Part shown: positions 1 to 7,576 of the stretch, one piece after another | How the letters are laid out: every line of letters starts with the position of its first letter | How positions within the stretch are numbered: the first letter of the stretch is position 1 | IMG/VR virus record: IMGVR_UViG_3300020156_000030 | Coordinates: 1 to 62,257 of that record | DNA from: a virus | Length of the DNA: 62,257 bases | Strand: one strand, 5' to 3' | Made by a program: the position numbers and the translations under genes | Notes under the pieces: generated by a model | What the model was told of the DNA's origin: nothing | The model's database searches: none | The model's input: only the letters and a program-made list of their open reading frames with translations

Positions 1-1091
1 CCCGGACCGACCAGCATCAGGCCGTTGGGGGAGGCGAAATACACCCCTTCAGGTGCGGACATGATCGAGCCCCGCGAGGTGCACGGCTCGAAGGCATTGA
101 TCTTGGACGTGGTGATAGCGGTAGGCGTAGAGCCAGAAGCCGTCACCGGGGTTCCCAGTGTAGGCACCACGAGCGTCTGGTTCGTCACCCCGAGCCCGAC
201 GACAGGATACTCCACCGTCTGCACGTAGCTGACCGGCCACGCATGGGGGCGGTAAGGCTCCGAGAACCACAGCTCGTTGTCACGCCATGCAGCGAGGATG
301 CCGTTCGGCATGAGAACCCACCCCTGCAAGTCCTCAGGGGGAGGGGTCCACTCGAAAGTCGATAGCTGCTCGTTGCCCGTTACGACCGCATCATCGGCGC
401 TGTCGTTGTAGACAAGAGTGGCGAGGTCGATCTCAGCCACGAAGAAGTAAGTCGCCACACCGGCCGTGGACGTAACCGTGCGGTAGATGCGCGTCTTGGT
501 GATGTTACGTCCCGAGGTAACCCCGGGTGCAGGGGCAGGGATGGTGAGCGCCCACACATCATCCTGCTTCCCCTCCTCCAAGGCCGGAGGGCTGGGGGCG
601 CTCTCCTCTCCATACTCGGTGACCCACGTATAGACGTAGGCACGTGAGACGGTGATGGACGAGGCACCCCCGGACGGGACAACAGCGGGGGGATCAGGCG
701 GGCTGGGAACCCCAAGGAGCAAGGGCGGGTCGCCGTTCTCAATCCGCGCCCGCGTGTTGTAGCGGGGGGAGAGGGCGCTCGACACCCAGTAATAGCGATC
801 GTGCGTATCCCCGAACACCGGGGCTCGAACCACGTCGGTGTAGGGATCGAGAAACTCCAGCCACAGCGAGTCGAAGAGGTAGCCGGCGTTGGAGTATTGG
901 TTGGGGATGCGGAACACGCGACCAACGCCGGGAACGGTGTTGTCGCGAACCTTCTTGGGCTGAGGAAGCCCAATTACCTTGCCGGAGTAAAGCCAGCAAT
1001 TTTGGGCGACGGACGCGGCGGTGTCCGGCAGTAGAGTTTCGTCCACTGCCGGGATCATCCCCCCGAAGGTGGTGATCTTCGCCGCGACCAT
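1..1091 (-). CDS. Podovirus-type tail protein, N-terminal part (runs off window start)
   Basis: Reading the minus strand from an ATG at 1091, the frame is open to base 1 without a stop, about 363 codons. The product begins MVAAKITTFGGMIPAVDETL and is rich in beta-strand-like, Pro/Gly/Thr sequence. The opening with a conserved FGGMIPAVD is one I associate with a large tail or tail-hub protein of short-tailed phages. The start follows the previous gene's TAA by three bases (TAATAGATG). The frame is cut by the window edge; the C-terminal part is probably the open frame at 61659-62257. Function in the virion is inferred from position between lysis and internal virion genes. Confidence 0.7.
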   Translation of the reverse strand, partial: MVAAKITTFGGMIPAVDETLLPDTAASVAQNCWLYSGKVIGLPQPKKVRDNTVPGVGRVFRIPNQYSNAGYLFDSLWLEFLDPYTDVVRAPVFGDTHDRYYWVSSALSPRYNTRARIENGDPPLLLGVPSPPDPPAVVPSGGASSITVSRAYVYTWVTEYGEESAPSPPALEEGKQDDVWALTIPAPAPGVTSGRNITKTRIYRTVTSTAGVATYFFVAEIDLATLVYNDSADDAVVTGNEQLSTFEWTPPPEDLQGWVLMPNGILAAWRDNELWFSEPYRPHAWPVSYVQTVEYPVVGLGVTNQTLVVPTLGTPVTASGSTPTAITTSKINAFEPCTSRGSIMSAPEGVYFASPNGLMLVGP

Positions 1092-1094
1092 CTA

Positions 1095-1553
1095 TTACTC
1101 GCCGGCCTTGGTGGCCCGGCGGCGCTTGGTCGTGTCGGATGCAGGAGCGTATCGCCCGGCGAGCTCACGGCCGCGATCCATCTCGGCACGAGTCCGAGGA
1201 GAAATGCGATCGTCCTCAACCGCCTGCCGGCGAGTGCGGGTGTTGGCCGCATCACGACGTGCAGTGCGAACCGCAGAGTTCGGCGGGTTTTCGAGATTGC
1301 GCTCGATCTCCTCGTCCGGGTTCAGCGGGTTGTCCTGATAGGCGACCTGAACGCCTTCCATCTGGTCGTGACGGATGCCATCCGTCCGACCGTCGGTGCG
1401 CTCTTCGACCGGGAGGTCCTGCTCGCCGACGCGGGGGTTCTCCTTCGGGTCGAGGCTCTCGCCCGGCTCGACGCCCGGCGGTAGCTCGGTGCGGAGGACC
1501 ACATCCGGCTTCTCGGCTTCGTTCACAGTCTCAGTCTCGCTCTTTCGGGGCAT
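1095..1553 (-). CDS. Hypothetical charged, probably disordered protein (152 aa)
   Basis: The protein is very rich in Glu, Arg, Asp and Pro, with no hydrophobic core or membrane segment, and ends in a basic patch (TTKRRRATKAGE). A GGAGAG sequence lies just upstream of the ATG. It sits between the spanin-like gene and the tail protein and is translationally linked to the latter. I do not recognise a family; an accessory virion or chaperone role is possible but unproven. Confidence 0.7.
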   Translation of the reverse strand: MPRKSETETVNEAEKPDVVLRTELPPGVEPGESLDPKENPRVGEQDLPVEERTDGRTDGIRHDQMEGVQVAYQDNPLNPDEEIERNLENPPNSAVRTARRDAANTRTRRQAVEDDRISPRTRAEMDRGRELAGRYAPASDTTKRRRATKAGE

Positions 1554-1567
1554 AGTAGCTCTCCATG

Positions 1568-1954
1568 TCAGCGGGTTTGCATCAGGCGTCGAAACTCGTC
1601 GTTCTCTCTCCGCAACTTATCCATTTCTTCTTTTTGGCGCATTTCGTCAAGGCGCTCTTGCCGCTCAGCGTTCTCCACCATGGTGTCGCTGATCGTTTTC
1701 ATATGGGCACAGCCCTTCACCGAAGCCTCTGCTATGACCTTCACGTAAGACGTTAGCTCGGTCATAACATCCGAGTCGATGATGGCTGCGCCCCGTATCT
1801 TGACATGCTCCTCTACCGAATGGGTCCGTGCGGTCGCCACTGGAGCGTCCGAAGTAGGGGCCTTCCTCAGCCAGCCCAACACGGCGATGACGGACCCGGC
1901 CAAGATGGTAATGGCGGTCTGAACCCACGGGGGGAGCTGTTCAAATCCCGGCAT
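1568..1954 (-). CDS. Single-pass membrane protein with coiled coil, i-spanin-like
   Basis: I chose the ATG at 1954 (MPGFEQLPPWVQ), which overlaps the upstream gene by 14 bases. Residues about 9-27 (VQTAITILAGSVIAVLGWL) form one N-terminal membrane segment. The C-terminal third is a charged heptad-like helix (ERQERLDEMRQKEEMDKLRR). This topology is that of Rz-type inner-membrane spanins, which link inner and outer membranes at lysis. The neighbours, a membrane protein and an endolysin, support a lysis role. No matching outer-membrane lipoprotein was found, so the spanin call is an inference; a holin-class protein is the alternative. Confidence 0.5.
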   Translation of the reverse strand: MPGFEQLPPWVQTAITILAGSVIAVLGWLRKAPTSDAPVATARTHSVEEHVKIRGAAIIDSDVMTELTSYVKVIAEASVKGCAHMKTISDTMVENAERQERLDEMRQKEEMDKLRRENDEFRRLMQTR

Positions 1955-2444
1955 CCCTCTCCACCTTCCTCGCCGCAACCACGTCATCTTCACGACGGGC
2001 TGCGCCGGCTGCTCGCCACACATTGCTGATCTCGGTCAGAGCCGCAAGCGGAATGAAGGCGAACAGGAGCGTCGGGAACCCGGCCTCAAAATAGGCCATG
2101 CCGAACTGCACCCACACCGCGCCGCACAAGATGGACAGGATAGCCCGCATATGCGGGCTGCCCCGAGGAAGAGAGCCGTTGATGCCGAGCACCAGAAGCC
2201 GGATAAGGCCCAGCCACAGGCATATGGCTGCCCACGTATCCTCAGGTGCGATCTCCCGCAGACGGGCATACGGAGCAAGCTCGAAGGTCGCCACAGGGTG
2301 AGCCAGCACCAGACCCGCCATGACCATAGCCACCGCCAGCCACCATTCGAGCTGGCGGGAAGGCAAGTGCTTCTTGAAGATGCGAAGCCTGTCATAGACA
2401 AGCGTTCGCACGGGCGAGGTCACCGAAGGAGACCCGTTATCCAT
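1941..2444 (-). CDS. Multi-pass membrane protein of the lysis cassette
   Basis: The ATG at 2444 (MDNGSPSVT) has a GGAG seven bases upstream and follows the endolysin stop by 13 bases. The 167-residue product has about four hydrophobic helices, for example WWLAVAMVMAGLVLAHPVA, WAAICLWLGLIRLLVLGI, ILSILCGAVWVQFGMAYF and LLFAFIPLAALT. It ends in a basic tail. Position between endolysin and spanin-like gene suggests a holin or other membrane lysis factor, but no family signature was recognised. Confidence 0.6.
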   Translation of the reverse strand: MDNGSPSVTSPVRTLVYDRLRIFKKHLPSRQLEWWLAVAMVMAGLVLAHPVATFELAPYARLREIAPEDTWAAICLWLGLIRLLVLGINGSLPRGSPHMRAILSILCGAVWVQFGMAYFEAGFPTLLFAFIPLAALTEISNVWRAAGAARREDDVVAARKVERDAGI

Positions 2445-2457
2445 GTGGTATCTCCAC

Positions 2458-3579
2458 TCAGGTGGTAACTCGGGTCCGTGCACGGATGCGCCCCACGAGT
2501 CCGACGATTGCAAAGATGGAAGCCACAGCTTGGGCGACAAGAGAGTAGCCCTCCTGCAGGTCGGCTTCGGTGAGGGAAACCCCCAGCATGTTCCCTCCGA
2601 GCACGACGACAGCGCCTGCCGCGCCAAGCACTCCGGCGGACTTCCACCACGGCTTGGCCGCCGGAATGGAGTTCACAGCTTCCGTCGTATCGCTCGCACG
2701 CTTGGCGATTTCAGGGTCCGTAAGCGCCTCGGAAATGGCGCGGCCCACGATGTCAGGCACCGACACCCCGTTACCCCGCGAGGTAATGGCAGCGGCGGTA
2801 GCTTTGGTGGCCACTCGAACGATGAGGTTGAAGACGCCCGGCTCCACGCTGACGATCGGTTTGGCAGAAGGCTGCGCGATCGGAGGAGTGGGGGCGATGA
2901 TCTCCTTGATGGACTCCGGCATCTCCGGTGGCTCGACCCCCACGGTGGACACAGGGATGGTCCCGGGAGTGTAGGGCGTGTCCTTGATCTTCGCCCATTT
3001 GGCGTAAGCCAACGCCATCCTGCCGTGATAGTTGTGCTTGGCGTATCCCGGTCCGTTATAGACACGGGCCACAACCTCCCACCGATGGGCTTTCAAATCG
3101 TCGTCGATGCCCGTGGAGATGAGGTATTCAACGATGGCTTCGAGGTGCTTCTCCTCGTCGTCCATGAACGCAAGCACCATGCCCTGCACGGTGTCGTAGC
3201 CGACCAGCTTGTGGTTCTCGCCGAGTATCTGCCCCAGCCCCCATGACGCCGACTTGAGTGCCGCCGTCTCATCGAGCTCCATCGCCTTCTGCAGGGTGGG
3301 GTAGCTGTCCTTGGGGTAGGGGCGGGTGCCCCATTTCTTGTAGGCGAGCCCCACCTGCATGGCCTGCTGGCGCTTATCGGCGGATAGGTTGCGGTAGAAC
3401 ACATGCGGCTCGAAGAGCATCTTCGGGCGACCTTGCCGGTCGAACCCACTGCCAGCAGCCTCCACGTCCATGAAGGCATGAAGTTCGTCCTCGCCCACGC
3501 CGATGCGCTGGCCGATGCGGGGGATGTCGAGGTCCTCTATCCGCTTTGCTGCGCCCTTGAAGCCATTCCAGTTGGTCAT
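2458..3579 (-). CDS. N-acetylmuramidase-type endolysin with C-terminal membrane hairpin
   Basis: The N-terminal 200 residues match the DUF3380/N-acetylmuramidase endolysin family: a predicted catalytic Glu in HAFMDVEAAGSGFD (about residue 40), then MLFEPHVFYR and SWGLGQILG. It would cleave the glycan backbone of peptidoglycan. A Pro/Thr-rich linker leads to a C-terminal region with two hydrophobic stretches (SAGVLGAAGAVVVLGGNML and VAQAVASIFAIVGLVG) ending in Arg/Thr. The enzyme may therefore be membrane-anchored rather than freely soluble. The ATG at 3579 has GGAG six bases upstream; an ATG at 3585, overlapping the previous stop, is also possible. A TTACC/GGTAA palindrome lies inside the gene at 2771-2786. 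Confidence 0.88.
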   Translation of the reverse strand: MTNWNGFKGAAKRIEDLDIPRIGQRIGVGEDELHAFMDVEAAGSGFDRQGRPKMLFEPHVFYRNLSADKRQQAMQVGLAYKKWGTRPYPKDSYPTLQKAMELDETAALKSASWGLGQILGENHKLVGYDTVQGMVLAFMDDEEKHLEAIVEYLISTGIDDDLKAHRWEVVARVYNGPGYAKHNYHGRMALAYAKWAKIKDTPYTPGTIPVSTVGVEPPEMPESIKEIIAPTPPIAQPSAKPIVSVEPGVFNLIVRVATKATAAAITSRGNGVSVPDIVGRAISEALTDPEIAKRASDTTEAVNSIPAAKPWWKSAGVLGAAGAVVVLGGNMLGVSLTEADLQEGYSLVAQAVASIFAIVGLVGRIRARTRVTT

Positions 3580-3581
3580 GG

Positions 3582-4253
3582 TCATCTCCAGAAGGCGGTG
3601 GCACGGGACATAACGCTGTCCTCCTTTACCACACCGCCGGTCGTTCGCCACTGCCCATATACCGGAAGGGCGGGGATGTTGTTGATGAACGCCACCGTGG
3701 CGTAGCGGGACCCGGTTATCTGAGGCGTTCCAGCGGGCCTCTCCCAGTAGTCTCCGTAAACGTAGACGCCCGACTCAGCAATGTGCCCGATGGTCACGCA
3801 GCACTGCCCGGGGACCACCCCCGTGGTGACTGGCCCGATGTCGTTGTCCTCGCCGGTCAGGGTCCGGGTAGGGGTTATAGACCGAATACCCGACAAATGG
3901 AACACGAAAGCGGCCAGCCCGTCGGCATCGCTCGACAGGGCAACGTTACACACCCCGGTTCCGCCCTGCGTCCTAACCGTGGAAATCTGACACACCGGAG
4001 AGTTCGACGAGAAGGGGTCGTGAAACACAGACGTGCTCATCGTATCCCCGAGGAACGTGAATGGCACCGGGGAGGCAGAGTCGGCGGACGTGTAGCCCGT
4101 AACTGCCACCACAGCGTAGCCCGCCGGGAAGTCCGTGATAGGGATGTCGAAGCCGGTAGACCAGTCCACGCCTCCCCCCGAGCTCACCTCCTGTATGAAG
4201 GTCAGCCGAGGAAGGAGGGGAGCAGCAGCGAAGCCGTAGCCCGGAAGGATCAT
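3582..4253 (-). CDS. Putative tail-fibre accessory/virion protein (223 aa)
   Basis: The gene starts four bases inside the end of its upstream neighbour (ATGA overlap) and ends just before the endolysin. The sequence is Gly/Ser/Thr-rich with short beta-strand patterns (YAVVAVTGYTSADSASP, SRYATVAFINNIPALP) and no membrane segment. It resembles the small Ig-like or jelly-roll proteins that decorate phage tail fibres. No specific family was recognised; the role is inferred from its place at the end of the tail-fibre cluster. Confidence 0.6.
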   Translation of the reverse strand: MILPGYGFAAAPLLPRLTFIQEVSSGGGVDWSTGFDIPITDFPAGYAVVAVTGYTSADSASPVPFTFLGDTMSTSVFHDPFSSNSPVCQISTVRTQGGTGVCNVALSSDADGLAAFVFHLSGIRSITPTRTLTGEDNDIGPVTTGVVPGQCCVTIGHIAESGVYVYGDYWERPAGTPQITGSRYATVAFINNIPALPVYGQWRTTGGVVKEDSVMSRATAFWR

Positions 4254-4981
4254 GTCCGTAGGTCCGGGATATGCGTGACGACAATGAGGTTCGTCGTCAC
4301 GCAGAACAGCTGCAGGATGTCATGTGCGCCGGCGGCGGTCGCCAGAGAAGGCTTCACCCCGTAGGGGTGTTGGAACCGCGTCCCCCACGAGGAGATGAGC
4401 TTGTTGCCACCCGTCCCTTGGATAACCCGAAGGATGCGCCACGTTCCCGGCTGAGCGTTGGTCGGGTTGGCCAGCGTCCGGTTACCCGCCAAGGTAACCT
4501 GAAAATTGACACCTGCATCCCAATCGAGGGTGATCGTGGCTGCATCGGTCACCACGACAAAACCACCAGCGCTCTCCAGAAGGTCGGTGGTGATGACTTT
4601 ATCAGCGGCCGCAGACCAAACTTCAGCGTTTGTCGCCTTGGCATAGGTGGCGACGGCGGTGAGGCCCAGTGCGGTTCGGGCGAGTGGAGCAGTAATGGCC
4701 CCGGTGCCCCCCTTAGTAATGGGGACAACGCCGGTCATCGCATCAGCGGTGATCTGAAGGGTGCACCTCAAAGCCCCCGCATTCCACCCAAGGCCGTCCC
4801 CCAGAGGGATTTCCTGCATCTCGCCGGAGTTGTTGGCAGAACGGCCGAGGAGGCGCTCGGCCCCAACCGTGATGGTGGCAGCGTGCTCCTCATTCCAGTT
4901 GGACGGCTGGATAAGCGTGGCGTCCGGGCCATCCGCCTTCTCCGAAACAAACGGATGTGTGATGGAGATGTCGATCGCCAT
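4250..4981 (-). CDS. Tail fibre-like protein (243 aa)
   Basis: The protein carries patterns common in fibre tips: an N-terminal SEKADGPDATLIQPSNWNEEH segment, as in many fibre and T4 gp12-like proteins, then VVPITKGGTGAITAPLARTA, the widespread phage-fibre GGTGA repeat. The C-terminal half is beta-rich (NFQVTLAGNRTLANPTNAQPGTW). It overlaps the next gene by four bases. A host-contact role is likely. A full GTTACC/GGTAAC palindrome is embedded at 4481-4498 and another lies just upstream of the start. Confidence 0.7.
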   Translation of the reverse strand: MAIDISITHPFVSEKADGPDATLIQPSNWNEEHAATITVGAERLLGRSANNSGEMQEIPLGDGLGWNAGALRCTLQITADAMTGVVPITKGGTGAITAPLARTALGLTAVATYAKATNAEVWSAAADKVITTDLLESAGGFVVVTDAATITLDWDAGVNFQVTLAGNRTLANPTNAQPGTWRILRVIQGTGGNKLISSWGTRFQHPYGVKPSLATAAGAHDILQLFCVTTNLIVVTHIPDLRT

Positions 4982-4998
4982 ACCCTCGTCCTCTGGTT

Positions 4999-5016
4999 GT
5001 TACCCGGTGGGGTAAC
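4999..5016. repeat. GTTACC-N6-GGTAAC palindrome, 5' of the fibre gene
   Basis: Full six-base arms around CGGTGG, 18 bases upstream of the 4981 start and directly after the stop of the DUF1353 gene. Confidence 0.85.
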
Positions 5017-5421
5017 CTATTTTCCTCGGGGGGTTCCGATCCCGAAGATAGCCCCAATCCGAACACCCGTATAGAGCAGCCCCCGCATAGGCACCGAAAT
5101 GCCGGACGCCTGATTGGCGATGCTGAACTCTCTATCGGCATCCTTCCTCGTCTTGAAGAGCCGGTGGGGTGTGCCCTTCCTGATAAGCTCGCACAGGAAG
5201 TCATGGAGGCACGCGGCCCGCCGGTAGCGACCCCAGCGGTGCATCACGATGTTGATCGGCCACGGGATGCTGGCCCCGTCCGAGATGAAGCCGGTGGGCA
5301 CTACAACGAACTGCCCGGAGCCCTCTTCTCCGACTTCCCATACAAGGTCTTCGAGGAGCTCCCACGTGTCGCTGTCCACGTTGAACTCCCGGATCGCCAG
5401 TGGGCCAGTAAACCGGCTCAT
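5017..5421 (-). CDS. DUF1353-family phage protein
   Basis: The 134-residue product has the family pattern: an N-terminal beta-strand region (VVPTGFISDGASIPWP), then ACLHDFLCELIR and DADREFSIANQASGISVPMRGLLYTGVRIGA. DUF1353 proteins are common next to tail-fibre and lysis genes in tailed phages, and their function is not established. The start overlaps the upstream gene by four bases, so translation is probably coupled. Confidence 0.8.
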   Translation of the reverse strand: MSRFTGPLAIREFNVDSDTWELLEDLVWEVGEEGSGQFVVVPTGFISDGASIPWPINIVMHRWGRYRRAACLHDFLCELIRKGTPHRLFKTRKDADREFSIANQASGISVPMRGLLYTGVRIGAIFGIGTPRGK

Positions 5422-5657
5422 TCGGTGGTCCCCACGGTGGGAGTTCGGATGATGACCCCATGCTCGTCGATGGTCTCGGCGGGGGACAGCTTGTATTTGT
5501 CGCGGCAGAAATCCATCCAGCTCGAAGAGGTGGCCTGCGACTGGAACACCTTCTGCTCCAGCATGGCGATCTGGCGCTGAGCGAGTTGCGCCTCCTGCAT
5601 CTGCCGGACGACGAACTGGTGGAACGGAAGGTCAGAGTCGTTCAGCTTTTCGTTCAC
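5418..5657 (-). CDS. Small hypothetical protein (79 aa) in the fibre cluster
   Basis: The sequence is polar and helical (FHQFVVRQMQEAQLAQRQIAMLEQK), with a short predicted coiled coil and no membrane segment. Its start overlaps the fibre gene stop and its stop overlaps the DUF1353 start, each by four bases. The tight coupling supports a real gene; no family was recognised. Confidence 0.65.
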   Translation of the reverse strand: MNEKLNDSDLPFHQFVVRQMQEAQLAQRQIAMLEQKVFQSQATSSSWMDFCRDKYKLSPAETIDEHGVIIRTPTVGTTE

Positions 5658-7573
5658 GTGATCAACCCCAGAGATACGAGAGCGGCATGAATGCCGGCGG
5701 CGCTGACAGCTACCCCCGATGGACGAGCGACAGGGGCCTTACCATAGAAGCCGAGCTTCTGGGTAGCCGCCGTCGCGATGGTCAGTCCGCCCGCCGTGTC
5801 CGTGCCGATCTTCTGGCTGTCTAGCTGCAGGGCGGCCCCCGTAAAGGTGTTGGCAGCGCGGATGTGGATGCCGTGCAGGCCCGTCACGTTGGTGATGTCA
5901 AAGACCTTCCACACGTCCTCGAAGCCGACGTGGATAGCGGTGCCGTCGCTACGCACACCGCCGCCGCCCCAGATGAGGCCATACTTGTATTTGGCGTCAC
6001 CGTAGGACTGGAACTGGATCGCTCGCCCGTTGGCGTTACCCTTCTTGTCGGTGCCGCCGCTGCCCGACCCAGTGATGAGGATACCGATGTTCATGTTGTC
6101 GGGGCCGTTGGCCTCGATCTGGCGCGACCCGGTTTCAGTCGCGTTGGCGCTCATCGTGATGATGTCGGGGAAACCGAAGCCGGCCACCAAGAAGGTCATG
6201 TCGAAGGTGGCACCCGTGCCCGTGCCGCCAGTCACAGGGACTGGGCCAGTCGGAAGGGTGGTATAGTTGCCGGGCTCGACGATGCCAGCAGTGGTGACGC
6301 CGCCGGAACCGTTGACAGACAGCACCTCGATCTGAGCCGGGACAGTATAGGCCCCGCCCGATGCAACGGTGAGGATGTCCCCCTTAACGTAGCCGGAGCC
6401 AGCCACCGCCGTGTCGGCCGACTGGGCGTGGCGGTCCGTATATACCTTACCGTTTTTCGTCAGGGAGATGATGGTCGCCCCTACCGGGATGCCATTGCCC
6501 TCAATCGTATCCCCGATACAGAACCGGGAGCCGGCCATGTTGATGCCGGTCACCGTGATGTTGGGGGTGCCGGCAGTAAGCGTGCCTTGGCACTGAGCAG
6601 CGAACTGGCCGGACAGAATTTCCAGCGCGTGCCCATCGCCACCGTTTCCGCACTGGCGCGCGTTCGCACCCATCGCCCTCACACGGAAGCCCTGAGCCAC
6701 TGCGTCGATATTCGTCAACGGGGCCGTGTTCGGGTTGGTGAACCACGTGGAGATACCCCAGTCATAATGCCGGGAAGGTGCGCCCCACTTGTCGAGGTGT
6801 TCACCGATCGCCAGACGGGCGGTCTTCGGAGTAGAACGGCCATAGATAGGCCGCTCTTCCGGGTTCCACCCCGTCTCACTGATCCACACCTTCTGGGTGT
6901 TGACAGGCTCAGTAGCCGCCGCCGTCCGCACCACGTTCTCGACCTGCACGGAGGCCATGCGGGTGTTGACGAAAGCGGTGGTCGCCAGCTTGGTGCTGTT
7001 GTCAGCATCCGCCGGCGTGGGGGCCGTAGGCGTGCCGGTGAAGGCAGGGCTGTCCAGCTTGGCCAGCTCAGCCCACGTGGACCAGTTACCTCCGAAGTAA
7101 TTCCTGATCCAAGCGCGCGGATTGGCGGTGGTGGTGTTCAGGAAGAACTGGGCACGAGCGGCACCCGCCGAACGGGTGCTCTGGAAACCCGCGCCATACC
7201 CGAAATTGGGAGTGTTGGTCCACGGGGTGTTCGCTTTGAAGAACTGCGCGGTGTCCCCCGGCACCGAGTTCATATCGGTGTATACCGCGCCACTCGTCTC
7301 GGCAGACGTTCCCAGTCCATAAGTGCCCGTTCCCGACGCCCCGGCCGGCCCGGTCAAGGCGTCAAGCATATCGGCATAGGTAGCCCCGGCGTTACCAGAG
7401 GCGGAACGGTAGGCATCGAGCAAGCCCGAAGCCATATGCGCGGCCCCGCCGAACGGGGGTTCCAGTCGGTAGGTATCCGTATCCGACAGGACGAGCGCGA
7501 TGGCGTCAGCTGCGGGCAGCGTCTGGCTGGAGCCGCTGACAATCTCTACAACCGTGAGGTTCTGAAGTGCCAT
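5654..7573 (-). CDS. Tail fibre protein (639 aa)
   Basis: The N-terminal region is Ala/Ser-rich. It contains the fibre repeat SPAFTGTPTAPTPADADNST followed by KLATTAFVNTRM (about residues 180-215), which recurs in the neighbouring tailspike. The middle carries Gly/Thr-rich beta sequence, and the C terminus (GFYGKAPVARPSGVAVSA) resembles the trimeric tip of phage fibres with GFYG motifs. It probably contributes to host recognition. It lies three bases after the tailspike gene. The long plus-strand open frame over it is a codon-bias shadow. Confidence 0.8.
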   Translation of the reverse strand: MALQNLTVVEIVSGSSQTLPAADAIALVLSDTDTYRLEPPFGGAAHMASGLLDAYRSASGNAGATYADMLDALTGPAGASGTGTYGLGTSAETSGAVYTDMNSVPGDTAQFFKANTPWTNTPNFGYGAGFQSTRSAGAARAQFFLNTTTANPRAWIRNYFGGNWSTWAELAKLDSPAFTGTPTAPTPADADNSTKLATTAFVNTRMASVQVENVVRTAAATEPVNTQKVWISETGWNPEERPIYGRSTPKTARLAIGEHLDKWGAPSRHYDWGISTWFTNPNTAPLTNIDAVAQGFRVRAMGANARQCGNGGDGHALEILSGQFAAQCQGTLTAGTPNITVTGINMAGSRFCIGDTIEGNGIPVGATIISLTKNGKVYTDRHAQSADTAVAGSGYVKGDILTVASGGAYTVPAQIEVLSVNGSGGVTTAGIVEPGNYTTLPTGPVPVTGGTGTGATFDMTFLVAGFGFPDIITMSANATETGSRQIEANGPDNMNIGILITGSGSGGTDKKGNANGRAIQFQSYGDAKYKYGLIWGGGGVRSDGTAIHVGFEDVWKVFDITNVTGLHGIHIRAANTFTGAALQLDSQKIGTDTAGGLTIATAATQKLGFYGKAPVARPSGVAVSAAGIHAALVSLGLIT

Positions 7574-7576
7574 CGG

